Shown piece by piece: positions 36,704 to 45,645 of a DNA stretch of 64,000 nucleotides. The DNA comes from Alistipes sp. Its GTDB lineage: Bacteria; Bacteroidota; Bacteroidia; Bacteroidales; Rikenellaceae. The notes under the pieces were generated by a model, which was given only the letters and a program-made list of their open reading frames with translations, ran no database searches and was not told the origin of the DNA. The DNA lies in the NCBI GenBank assembly GCA_017436185.1, contig JAFSDP010000008.1, positions 1 to 64,000 on the forward strand. The letters are read 5' to 3'. Position numbers and translations under genes: made by a program. How positions within the stretch are numbered: position 1 is the first letter of the stretch; every line of letters starts with the position of its first letter.

Positions 36704-36739
36704 CAACAGCGTAAGAAAAAAAATAAAATAAGAGATACG

Positions 36740-39376
36740 ATGAAATTGTTTAAGTGGAGTATGGTCGCCTTGCTGGCACTGACATCGGTGCTGGTCAGCT
36801 CCTGTTCGGACGACGAGCAGGTCGATAACCGCGACCATAACTATGGATTCGTCCAGTTCAAGTTCTGCAAGGCTGACGCTACACGCAGCCTGGAGCAGAC
36901 GCTCGACTACCTTTCGGAGGCAACCCGTGCCCAGGTGTTGCTCATCTACGAAGGTACGACCATCGCCCAGTCACTCACCTTGCAGGCCTCCTCGGCGGAG
37001 GCTGCCGAGTGGGGTCTGCGCAGCGATAAACTCAAACTGCTGACGGGCAGCTACCAGGTGGCCTCGTTTACCCTCTACGACGTAAACGATGCCCCCATCT
37101 ACCAGGCAGCTCCTGCCGAGGAGACCTTCGTGGAGGTCGTTCAGGGCGGTTTGACGGTGCAGGAGTTGGCCGTACAGGTGACTCCTCGCGGTCGTGCCAC
37201 CTTTACGCTGGTAAAGGATTTCAGCTCCTTTACCCGTGCAGCCACCCGTGAGTACACCTTCGATGAGATTAAGTTCGTAAACCTGACCATCGAGGAGCTT
37301 CTGAACTCCGGCTCGACGGCCAACCCCGTCAAGCTGATGCGTCTGCCGGCCGACTTCTCGGTCCACTTCGATGAGGAGGATGAGGTGGAGGATGGCTACC
37401 GCACTTCGTCGATTACCTGCGACTCGTTGGTGCTTTTGCCTGCGGGCAATTACCGTGTGACGGGCTACGAGGTGCTCGACAGCAAGAAGGTGCTGCTCGA
37501 GGCCAGCTCCATCTTCAAGGGGGTTGAGTTCTCGGTGGGGGATAACCTCACCACGACGGTCAAGGTACCCGTGGCAATGCACGAGAGCGATGCCTACATC
37601 AAGGACTACTATGCCCTCTACGAGATTTGGCAGAGCCTGCAAGGTGAGAAGTGGTACTACGTAGGCGAGGATTGGCCGACGGGCGCCAATTGGAACTTCA
37701 ATAAGGACATCGATTTGTGGGGCGATCAGCCCGGTGTTGAGCTGCACAGCAACGGCCGTGTGGCCCGCATCGACATCTCGAACTTCGCCTTTGGTGGCGA
37801 TCTTTCGCCCGCCATTGGTCAGCTGACCGAGCTGGTCGAGTTGTACCTGGGTACGCACAACGACCTCAATACGATTGCTTACGACCCCACGCTCTCCAAG
37901 AATCAGTCGCTGGTGGAGCGTAAGGCCAACCGCCTGGAGAACCACAAGGCTCTTCTGCGTACGATTCACCCCGCCACGCCGACCACCGAGCCGATTGCCC
38001 GTGCTCTGGCCGAGCACAACATCACCATCCCCGCTACGGAGGGTTACAACCGTTACAGCGAGTCGGAGTTGATTGATCTGAAGTCGGGTGCCCCTCGCAT
38101 TGTGAAGTTCGATATGAATCACGGTACGATTTGCAACGGTCTGAAGTCGCTGCCGAAGGAGATTGGCAACCTCACGAAGTTGGAGTACCTCTACATCGCC
38201 AACAGCGAGATCGAGACCCTTCCCGCCGAGCTGTCGCAGTTGGTGTCGTGTACCGATTTGGAGATTTACAACTGCCCCCGACTCAAAGAGTTCCCGATGG
38301 CCATCACGGAGCTTCCCGAACTGATTTCGTTGAACCTATCGAACAACAAGCAGTGGTCGGCAACCGAGATTTACAAGGGTATCGACGGCCTGGCAAACGG
38401 CCCTGCGAAGGAGAAGATTCAGATTCTCTACGCCCGCGAGAACTCGCTGGAGGAACTTCCTGCCTCGATGAGTCAAATGAAGAAGTTGAGCCTGCTGGAT
38501 ATGGCCTACAACCGCATCTCGAAGCTTCACCCCCTGACCAAGGAGGTGGCCCCTGTGCAGCTCTATCTGGACAACAACCTGATCGAGGAGATTCCGGTCG
38601 ATGAGGATGGTATTTTCTGTGCATACGCCGATGTCGAGACCTTCTCGGTGCGTTTCAACCGCTTGAAACTCTTCCCTAACATCTTCTCGTCCAAGAGCAA
38701 CTACACCATCAAGTCAATCGACTTCACCGGCAACGATATTCGTGGCTGCGAGGGCGAGGAGGATGGCACGTTCAAGGGGGTGAATGTCGAGACCTTGACG
38801 CTGGCGATGAACTACAATATGAAGCGATATCCGAAGGGCTTTGCCCAGTCCAACTCGCTCGTCTCGTACATCATTCTGCGTGCTTGTGGTCTGGAGGAGA
38901 TCCCCAAGGGGTCGTTTACCTACGATCGCTCGGTCAATCTCGTCTCGCTCGATTTGTCGTATAATCGTCTGACCGACCTGCCGTACGAGTTCCACGCTGG
39001 CAATATGCCCTACCTCTATGGTGTAGAGCTGTCGTTCAACTCCTTCAGCCGCTTCCCCTACGAGCCGCTCGATGCCGATGGCTTGACGGTCTTTGCCCTG
39101 CGTTCGCAGCGTGATGCGCAGGGTGCCCGTTGCCTGAAGGAGTGGCCTACGGGTATCTATCAGCACGTTGGTCTGCGTGGCCTCTACCTCGGCTCGAACG
39201 ACCTGCGTGAGGTGGACGATACGATTTCGACCATCTGCTACTACCTGGACATCAGCGACAACCCCAACATTGTCTTCGATGCCTCGGATATCTGCTACGC
39301 TTGGCAGGTGGGTGCCTACATCCTCCTGTACGACAAGACGCAGAATATCAAGAATTGCGATGCGATGCTTCAATAA
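36740..39376 (+). CDS. Leucine-rich-repeat surface lipoprotein (DUF4458-like N-terminus)
   Basis: An 878-aa lipoprotein with lipobox LVSSC (C22) and acidic SDDEQVD. Residues 35-290 contain two similar beta-domains of the DUF4458 type (FVQFKFCKADATRSLEQTLD; SSITCDSLVLLPAGNYRVTG). From about 300 there are at least ten LRRs with the pattern LxxLxLxxNxLxxLP (for example LEYLYIANSEIETLPAELSQ, LSLLDMAYNRISKL, LVSLDLSYNRLTDLPYEF). LRR proteins of this kind bind proteins or peptides; here the partner may be the substrate of the neighbouring protease or host proteins (inference). Confidence 0.85.
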   Translation: MKLFKWSMVALLALTSVLVSSCSDDEQVDNRDHNYGFVQFKFCKADATRSLEQTLDYLSEATRAQVLLIYEGTTIAQSLTLQASSAEAAEWGLRSDKLKLLTGSYQVASFTLYDVNDAPIYQAAPAEETFVEVVQGGLTVQELAVQVTPRGRATFTLVKDFSSFTRAATREYTFDEIKFVNLTIEELLNSGSTANPVKLMRLPADFSVHFDEEDEVEDGYRTSSITCDSLVLLPAGNYRVTGYEVLDSKKVLLEASSIFKGVEFSVGDNLTTTVKVPVAMHESDAYIKDYYALYEIWQSLQGEKWYYVGEDWPTGANWNFNKDIDLWGDQPGVELHSNGRVARIDISNFAFGGDLSPAIGQLTELVELYLGTHNDLNTIAYDPTLSKNQSLVERKANRLENHKALLRTIHPATPTTEPIARALAEHNITIPATEGYNRYSESELIDLKSGAPRIVKFDMNHGTICNGLKSLPKEIGNLTKLEYLYIANSEIETLPAELSQLVSCTDLEIYNCPRLKEFPMAITELPELISLNLSNNKQWSATEIYKGIDGLANGPAKEKIQILYARENSLEELPASMSQMKKLSLLDMAYNRISKLHPLTKEVAPVQLYLDNNLIEEIPVDEDGIFCAYADVETFSVRFNRLKLFPNIFSSKSNYTIKSIDFTGNDIRGCEGEEDGTFKGVNVETLTLAMNYNMKRYPKGFAQSNSLVSYIILRACGLEEIPKGSFTYDRSVNLVSLDLSYNRLTDLPYEFHAGNMPYLYGVELSFNSFSRFPYEPLDADGLTVFALRSQRDAQGARCLKEWPTGIYQHVGLRGLYLGSNDLREVDDTISTICYYLDISDNPNIVFDASDICYAWQVGAYILLYDKTQNIKNCDAMLQ

Positions 39377-39385
39377 CCAAGGCCA

Positions 39386-41047
39386 ATGAAAGAGATGAAA
39401 ACAGTAACGAAATATCTTACCCTTGCGCTCGCAGCTGCACTGATTTGCAGCTGCTCGAGCGACGATAAAACGGTCGATTTCTCGACCGATGTCGATCAGG
39501 TGACCTTTGCCGAGACGGGTGGCGAACAGCGCATCCAGATCTTCTCGGAGGATGGCTGGGTCGCCTCGTCGGATTGCAATTGGATTACCATTTCGCCCGC
39601 CAACGGTCGTGGTACAACCGAGTGTCGGTTTGTGGTCGATTCGGCCAAGACAACCGAGGTGCGCCGAGGTGTGGTGCGTATCAGCAACCTCAAAAACTTC
39701 GAGAATCGTGAGATTGTCGTAGAGCAGAAGGGTTATCCCTATGCCATCAACCTCCTTTCGACCGAGCCTGTCGAGTTGAGCAACTATGCCAAATTGGAGG
39801 AGCGCACCTTCAACGTGACCGTGCGATCGAATGTCGATTTCGATGTGAAGATTCCCGACGATGCTTCGTGGCTCAAAAACAAGAGCTACAAGCTCGATCT
39901 GAATTGCGGTGTGCGTCCGCGTGAGGTGACGATCAGCTTTAATTGGGACATCAATACGGCTCCTCGTGAGCGTCTGGCCGAGGTGCAGTTTGTGCCCAAA
40001 AGCGATGTGACGCTTTCGCATAGCGACCTGTTGAGTGTCAAGCAGCAGGCTGCCGAGCCTATCGAGGAGGGTACTCGTGCCGGAGACTCGGTGGCGTTGC
40101 TCTGCATCAGCCGCACGCTCAATATGCTGGCTCCGATTGATGCCTCCGAGCCGATGTCGTTGTGGAACGATGTGGTCCTCTGGGAGGAGGGTATGGTGGG
40201 CTACACCCCCGACAAGAAGGGACGTGTGCGCAGTGCTTCGTTTATGCTCTTTGCTACCAAGGAGCCGCTGCCGTACGAGGTCCGCTACCTGACGGCTGCC
40301 GAGGAGTTGAGCTTCTTCGGTAACTCCAACACCTTCCTGTTGAGCCTCGATATGGGTGAGGCCATCACCGAGCTGACGCAGTTGAAGCGTCTGACGGTGG
40401 GGGCCTATGGCTTGACGTCGCTGCCTGCTTCGTTGAAGAATATGAAAAATCTGGTCTATCTGAATCTTGGTTCAAACAACTTTCAGAAGGTGCCGAGCAT
40501 CCTCTCGAAGGAGAATTTCCCCAATTTGCGTTCGCTGGTGATGAATGCCAATCAACGATCGTCGATTTACGATTTGAGCAACACCACGCGCACCGATATT
40601 GGCGGCCTGATGGATGAGCAGTCCTTCCCCGAGCACCTCATTAAGTGGAATTTGGATACGCTGGTGCTGTCGGTTAATTATCTGCAAGGCGAGCTGCCCA
40701 CCTTTGAGGAGGATGACGAGATTCCCTACTATACGCAGGCCGAGATTGATGCTGTGGACAGCTTGCCGCAGTTCTTGGTCGATAACCGCATCAAGAAGGT
40801 AATGCCCTCGACCAAACTCTTTGCCATCAACCACAATCGTCTCTACGGCAAGCTGCCCGATTGGTTGCTCTATCACCCGGCCCTCGATATGTGGTTCCCC
40901 TTCAGCTTGGTCTTCCCGCAGGAGGGTCGTGCCAAGGATGGCACGCAGGCAGGATTTGACAACGAGCCGGCCAATTTGAACTACTATTACGACCTCTACA
41001 CCACCAAGACCCGCCCGATGGACGAGGAGGATTATGTGGAGGAGTAG
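39386..41047 (+). CDS. BACON plus LRR surface lipoprotein
   Basis: A 553-aa lipoprotein (lipobox LICSC, C23, followed by SSDDK). Residues 30-115 form a BACON domain (VTFAETGGEQRIQIFSEDGW, ISPANGRGTTECRFVVDSAK, then NREIVVEQKGYP); a second BACON-like segment follows to about residue 225 (ERTFNVTVRSNVDFDVKIPD). The C-terminal part has short LRRs (LKRLTVGAYGLTSLPASLKN, LVYLNLGSNNFQKVPSIL). It ends in the acidic EEDYVEE. It starts 9 nt after the larger LRR protein and is probably co-transcribed with it. Confidence 0.82.
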   Translation: MKEMKTVTKYLTLALAAALICSCSSDDKTVDFSTDVDQVTFAETGGEQRIQIFSEDGWVASSDCNWITISPANGRGTTECRFVVDSAKTTEVRRGVVRISNLKNFENREIVVEQKGYPYAINLLSTEPVELSNYAKLEERTFNVTVRSNVDFDVKIPDDASWLKNKSYKLDLNCGVRPREVTISFNWDINTAPRERLAEVQFVPKSDVTLSHSDLLSVKQQAAEPIEEGTRAGDSVALLCISRTLNMLAPIDASEPMSLWNDVVLWEEGMVGYTPDKKGRVRSASFMLFATKEPLPYEVRYLTAAEELSFFGNSNTFLLSLDMGEAITELTQLKRLTVGAYGLTSLPASLKNMKNLVYLNLGSNNFQKVPSILSKENFPNLRSLVMNANQRSSIYDLSNTTRTDIGGLMDEQSFPEHLIKWNLDTLVLSVNYLQGELPTFEEDDEIPYYTQAEIDAVDSLPQFLVDNRIKKVMPSTKLFAINHNRLYGKLPDWLLYHPALDMWFPFSLVFPQEGRAKDGTQAGFDNEPANLNYYYDLYTTKTRPMDEEDYVEE

Positions 41048-41058
41048 CCCGAAAGACG

Positions 41059-43071
41059 ATGATGACTATGAAGAAGAACTATTTTTATGTGTTGCTCCTG
41101 GTGATGGGTCTGCTGGCTGTAGGTTGCACCAAAGAGGAGCCGATTGCCCCCAACGATAAGAATGAGGAGGTTGAAGCGCCTTATACCGAGGGGGAGCTGT
41201 TCGTAAAGTTTTCGCCCGAGGTGACCGCCCTTATCGAGCAGGCGGGGCTGACTCGCAGCGGTTATCCCACGATGGACGAACTGTTGGATTTGGTGGGTGG
41301 CTACACCCTGGAAAGAGTCTTCCCGATTGATACCCGCAACGAGGAGCGTACCCGTGAGTGCGGCCTGCACCAGTGGTATCGTGTCCGCTTCGGTAGCGAG
41401 CAGACCGCCGAGGAGGTGGCTGCCCGATTGGAGGGGCTTGGCGAGGTGCAGAAGGTCGATTTCAACCGCACCATCAAACGTGCCTATTCGACCCGTGTAA
41501 CCCCATTGTCGATGGCCAAATTGCAGGCCCTCAAGACCCGTGCAACGGGCGGCGATCCGCTGCTGGATTTGCAGTGGAATCTGATCAACCGAGGCGATAT
41601 GTTCACCTCGGGTGTGGTGGTGAAGTCGGTCAAGGATGCCGATTTGCAGTGCGAGGGTGCTTGGGAGATGTCGATGGGCGACGAGTCGGTTGTGGTGGCG
41701 GTGCTCGACGAGGGTATCTGCTACGACCACCCCGATTTGGCCGCCAATATGTGGATCAACCCTAACGAGACGCACGGCTCGTCGGAGGATAACGATGGCA
41801 ATGGCTACAAGGGCGACTACTACGGCTACAACTTTGTCAAGGATATGGGTCTTGTGACCTACGATGCCTATACCGACTCGGGTCACGGCTCGCACGTGGC
41901 AGGTATGGTGGCTGCGGTGAATAACAACGGCGAGGGTATCTCGTCGGTGGCCGGTGGCGACGGTGTGTATGGCGGTGTGAAGGTGATGTCGTGCCAGATC
42001 TTTTCGGGCAACAACGGCACCGATTCCTACGGTCTGACACGTGCCATCAAATATGCAGCCGACAACGGAGCTGTGGTGTTGCAATGCAGTTGGGGCTACA
42101 TTTCGGGTGCCGCCAATGCTTACGATTGGGGTACGGATGGCTTCAAGAGCGAGGAGGAGTGGAAGCGTGGTGCTCCGCTCGAGTACGAGGTGTTGAGCTA
42201 CTTCCGCCACAATGCCGGCTCGCCCAATGGCCCGATTGATGGTGGTATTGCCGTCTTTGCAGGTGGCAACGAGAGTGCCCCGATGGCGGCATTTCCGGGT
42301 GCTGCGGCCGACTTCGTCTCGGTGGCCGGTACGGCAGCCGACTTCACGGCTGCGGTCTATACCAACTACGGTCCGGGTACGACCATTTCGGCTCCGGGCG
42401 GCGATCAGGATTACTACTACGACTATGTCGATGCCACCCACAACTTTGGCGAGATTGGTTGCATTCTCTCGACCGTGCCTTATCACATCAGCGAGAGCGG
42501 CTACGGCTATATGGAGGGTACGTCGATGGCTACGCCCCAGGTGTCGGGTGTGGTGGCGCTTGGTATCTCGTATGCCGCCCAACTGCGTCGCCACTTCAAG
42601 GCCGAGGAGCTGCAGGAGTTGCTCCACGCCACTGCCACACCTATTGATGACTACCAGACGGGTAAGAAGCTTTACTACCGCTACGTGTCGGATTTGGGCC
42701 CCATTCAGCCGATGCAGATGGATTTGTCGAACTATGTGGGTCAGATGGGCTCGGGTCAGGTCAATGCCGAGGCCTTCCTGCGTGCCATTGCAGGTGCGGA
42801 GGCTCCCGAACTGAAGTTCCCCAACCTGCTGCTGCCCATCGGTAAGAAGCAGGCCGTGCGTCCGCAGCTCTACTTCGAGGAGGGTCGCACGCTGACCTAT
42901 CAGGTCAAGTTGGACGACTTCTCGGTGGCCCGTTGCATGATGCAGCACGGCATCTTGCTCTTCGAGGGTACGATGACCGGCTCGACGACGGCTACGATTA
43001 CGGCCAGCAACGGTCAGAGTCAGACCTTCAAGATAACCGTCCGCAAGGGCGACCACGACGGTTGGTTGTAA
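41059..43071 (+). CDS. Subtilisin-like (S8) serine protease lipoprotein
   Basis: A 670-aa lipid-anchored protease. The lipobox is LLAVGC (C23). Residues 40-140 look like a propeptide or N-terminal subtilase domain (GELFVKFSPEVTALIEQAGL; QWYRVRFGSEQTAEEVAARL). The catalytic residues are in place: Asp217 in VAVLDEGICYDHPDL, His276 in DSGHGSHVAGMVAA, oxyanion Asn404 in FAGGNES, and Ser489 in EGTSMATPQVSG. The usual D-T/S-G is D-E-G. A C-terminal Ig-like domain (about 590-670) follows. It is the only enzyme recognised in the SusCD operon and presumably degrades the protein substrate at the cell surface. Confidence 0.93.
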   Translation: MMTMKKNYFYVLLLVMGLLAVGCTKEEPIAPNDKNEEVEAPYTEGELFVKFSPEVTALIEQAGLTRSGYPTMDELLDLVGGYTLERVFPIDTRNEERTRECGLHQWYRVRFGSEQTAEEVAARLEGLGEVQKVDFNRTIKRAYSTRVTPLSMAKLQALKTRATGGDPLLDLQWNLINRGDMFTSGVVVKSVKDADLQCEGAWEMSMGDESVVVAVLDEGICYDHPDLAANMWINPNETHGSSEDNDGNGYKGDYYGYNFVKDMGLVTYDAYTDSGHGSHVAGMVAAVNNNGEGISSVAGGDGVYGGVKVMSCQIFSGNNGTDSYGLTRAIKYAADNGAVVLQCSWGYISGAANAYDWGTDGFKSEEEWKRGAPLEYEVLSYFRHNAGSPNGPIDGGIAVFAGGNESAPMAAFPGAAADFVSVAGTAADFTAAVYTNYGPGTTISAPGGDQDYYYDYVDATHNFGEIGCILSTVPYHISESGYGYMEGTSMATPQVSGVVALGISYAAQLRRHFKAEELQELLHATATPIDDYQTGKKLYYRYVSDLGPIQPMQMDLSNYVGQMGSGQVNAEAFLRAIAGAEAPELKFPNLLLPIGKKQAVRPQLYFEEGRTLTYQVKLDDFSVARCMMQHGILLFEGTMTGSTTATITASNGQSQTFKITVRKGDHDGWL

Positions 43072-43088
43072 CACGCTTTTAACGCAAC

Positions 43089-43853
43089 GTGAAGGTGATG
43101 CTTAAGTGGCTTGTGGTTTTTGCAATGGTGGTGGGTGTCAGCCCTGCCGTAGCGCAGTTGCGGTTGATTCCGCAGTCGCGCATCGACAGCGTGCGCCAAT
43201 CCCACACGGTGACCAACGCCCCTATAGCATTGAGTGACGAGGGTCGCCTTCAGATGGGACGCATTGCCGAGGAGGATGGCGTGTGGCAGGGTCGTGTGGT
43301 GTGGACCAACCACGCCGACCGACCGTTGGTCATCACCCGTGTAGCATCGACCTGCGGCTGTCTGAAGGGCCACTACGAGGCGCGCCCCGTAGCCAAAGGG
43401 GAGTGTCAAACCATCACCCTTAACTACAACCCCAAGGGCCACCCGGGGGCGGTCTATCAGCGACTGTTTGTCTATACGTCGCTCTCGACCGAGCTGCCCA
43501 CCTTTGTGGTTGAGTTGCGAGGTGAGGTGGTTGCTGCCCGCCAAGGAACGGCCAATTATCCCTATGCCCGAGGCCCGCTCTTGTTGCGTAGCGACGAGGT
43601 GCGTTTTTCGGCTGAAGAGCGTGAGGTGCGTATTGCCTGTATGAACAATGGTCGTCAGCCGATGAGGCTTCGTGCCGATTCGTTGCTGTCGCCCGGCGTA
43701 AAGCTTCGTACCGAGCCTGCCACCTTGCAGGCAGGCGAGCAGGGCGATTTGGTGATCAGCCGTGAGGCGGATTCGCCCGCCCGTGTGTTGGTTCTGCGCA
43801 GCAACGACGATTTGTTGTATGGCCGCCCGTTGCGCATTGTGATTAGTGAATAG
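43089..43853 (+). CDS. DUF1573-domain exported protein
   Basis: A 254-aa protein (or 251 aa from ATG 43098; the first codon is GTG). Signal peptide WLVVFAMVVGVSPAVAQ. The DUF1573 (Ig-like) domain shows its hallmark ITRVASTCGCLKG followed by NYNPKGHPGAVYQRLFVYTS, and a second Ig-like unit follows to the C-terminus. DUF1573 proteins are common in SusCD and protease operons of Bacteroidetes; function unknown. It lies 17 nt after the S8 protease. Confidence 0.85.
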   Translation: MKVMLKWLVVFAMVVGVSPAVAQLRLIPQSRIDSVRQSHTVTNAPIALSDEGRLQMGRIAEEDGVWQGRVVWTNHADRPLVITRVASTCGCLKGHYEARPVAKGECQTITLNYNPKGHPGAVYQRLFVYTSLSTELPTFVVELRGEVVAARQGTANYPYARGPLLLRSDEVRFSAEEREVRIACMNNGRQPMRLRADSLLSPGVKLRTEPATLQAGEQGDLVISREADSPARVLVLRSNDDLLYGRPLRIVISE

Positions 43854-43874
43854 AAATAAATGAACGAAATAGTT

Positions 43875-44345
43875 ATGAAAAAGTGTTGGATTTTTCTTAC
43901 CCTCTTGTTTGCCGCCCTCGCCTTTGTGGGCTGCTCGGATGGCGACGATGAGGTTGTAGAGCCGCAGTTGGAGGTCAATGCCCACAACCTGTCGGGCGTG
44001 TGGCAGTTGGAGACGTGGAACAACGGCCAACCCCTCGAGCAAGGGTTGCACCTCTATCTGGAGTTGCAGCGTCGTGACAACCTCTTCCGCATCTACGACA
44101 ACCTGGACAGCTTCCAGACCACCCTCACGACGGGTGTCTATTACTTCGACACCGACCCTGCGGTCGGCACCATCATTCGTGGTGTCTATGACTACGGGCG
44201 TGGCGATTGGAACCACCGTTATCTCATCACCTCGCTGACCGCCTCACGGATGGTGTGGGTCGCAACGGACGATGCGAACGATGTGTCGGTCTATGTGCGT
44301 ACGGAGTTGCCCGATGAGATTCAGGCACTCTTTCCTGCCGAGTAG
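43875..44345 (+). CDS. Small lipocalin-like lipoprotein
   Basis: A 156-aa lipoprotein (MKKCWIFLTLLFAALAFVGC, C20, then SDGDDE). The body fits the lipocalin-like pattern of Bacteroidetes: LSGVWQLETWNNGQPLEQG, then alternating strands and RMVWVATDDAND. A hydrophobic-ligand or peptide-binding role is possible. ATG 43875 is preferred to 43860 because it gives the standard signal peptide. It is the last gene of the SusCD-protease operon; a terminator follows. Confidence 0.75.
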   Translation: MKKCWIFLTLLFAALAFVGCSDGDDEVVEPQLEVNAHNLSGVWQLETWNNGQPLEQGLHLYLELQRRDNLFRIYDNLDSFQTTLTTGVYYFDTDPAVGTIIRGVYDYGRGDWNHRYLITSLTASRMVWVATDDANDVSVYVRTELPDEIQALFPAE

Positions 44346-44369
44346 TCGTTCTGCGCACGGCAAGAAAAA

Positions 44370-44401
44370 AGAGGCGGTCGATTTTCGACTGCCTCTTTTT
44401 G
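44370..44401. terminator. Bidirectional terminator between the SusCD operon and hutI
   Basis: An 11-bp stem with one G-T pair (agaggcggtcg / cgactgcctct) around a short T-rich loop, with A run before it and T run after it. Confidence 0.88.
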
Positions 44402-44403
44402 GC

Positions 44404-45645
44404 TTATGCCTGCCACCTTCGGCCTCGTAGGAACACTTGCTCGATAAGCGGTGTCGAGTAGGCGTAGGTGAAAAATTCGGGCGAGGGTAGGGGTTTTGTG
44501 ATAAAAAAGTTGGCCACTTTGCCTACCGTAATTGAGCCGAAATCGTGGCTCAACCCCATTGCTGCCGCACCATTCAGCGTGGCGGCGTGGAGTGCCTCGG
44601 TGGGGGTCATCCGCATCTGCGTGGCGGCCAAGGCCATCACCATTCGCATATTGCCCGAGGGCGAAGAGCCCGGGTTGTAGTCCGAAGCCAATGCTACGGG
44701 CAGCCCTGCCTGAATCATTCGGCGGGCAGGAGGATAACTCATCCCCAGGAAGAAGGCGGCACCGGGCAGCATCGTAGGCATCGTGGTGCCCTGTTTAAGT
44801 GCCTCGATCTCCTCGTCGCCCATCCGCTCCAGATGATCGACCGACAAAGCCCCCTCACGTACGCCCAACTGCACACCGCCCGAGACGGCCAGCTCGTTGG
44901 CGTGAATCTTGGCCTTCATCCCCAACTCGGCTCCTGCACGGATGATGCGTTCGGTCTCTGCGATGGTGAAGAATCCCCGATCGCAGAAGACATCGACAAA
45001 GTCGGCCAACCCCTCACGGGCTACGGCGGGCAACATCTCGCCGATGACCAAATCGACATATTCGCTCTGGCGACCGATGTAGTTGCGGGCTACGGCGTGC
45101 GCCCCAAGAAAGGTGGCACGCACCTCGATGGGCGAGGTTTGACGGATGCGGCGAATCACTCGCAACATCTTCAGCTCATCCTCTGTCGAGAGTCCGTAGC
45201 CGCTTTTAATCTCCACCAGGCCTGTACCCATGGCGATGATTTCGTTCACTCGCTCCATCGCCTGGCAATAAAGCTCCTCTTCGGAGGTGTTGTGCAGACG
45301 GTCGGCCGAGTTGAGAATGCCACCACCCCGACGGGCAATCTCCTCGTAGCTCAAGCCGTGAATCTTGTCCAAAAACTCCTGTTCACGACTCCCCGCATAG
45401 ACCAGATGGGTGTGCGAGTCGCAAAACGAGGGGAAGAGTGTGCCACCTCGGGCATCGACCACCTCGTCCGCCTCTTCGCTCTTCAGCTCCGACATCGGGC
45501 CATAGGCCGCAATGCGACCCTCTTCGGCTATCAGATAAGCATCATCGAGGCGTTGCAACTGATCCATCGCAGCGCCCGCAATGCGCTCACGGCGGTCGGT
45601 GTCGATGCCGACAATCGAGCCTATATTCTTGATTAACAGCTTCAT
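44404..45645 (-). CDS. hutI: Imidazolonepropionase
   Basis: Third enzyme of histidine degradation: hydrolyses 4-imidazolone-5-propionate to N-formimino-L-glutamate. At 413 aa, cytoplasmic, it belongs to the amidohydrolase superfamily. The metal site is FCDSHTHLVYAGSREQEF, with later KIHANELAVSGG and VDHLERM (histidines) and ALASDYNPGSSPSGNM (aspartate). It is the last gene of the hut operon, and its ATG overlaps the stop of hutH by 4 nt, so translation is coupled. Confidence 0.97.
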   Translation of the reverse strand: MKLLIKNIGSIVGIDTDRRERIAGAAMDQLQRLDDAYLIAEEGRIAAYGPMSELKSEEADEVVDARGGTLFPSFCDSHTHLVYAGSREQEFLDKIHGLSYEEIARRGGGILNSADRLHNTSEEELYCQAMERVNEIIAMGTGLVEIKSGYGLSTEDELKMLRVIRRIRQTSPIEVRATFLGAHAVARNYIGRQSEYVDLVIGEMLPAVAREGLADFVDVFCDRGFFTIAETERIIRAGAELGMKAKIHANELAVSGGVQLGVREGALSVDHLERMGDEEIEALKQGTTMPTMLPGAAFFLGMSYPPARRMIQAGLPVALASDYNPGSSPSGNMRMVMALAATQMRMTPTEALHAATLNGAAAMGLSHDFGSITVGKVANFFITKPLPSPEFFTYAYSTPLIEQVFLRGRRWQA

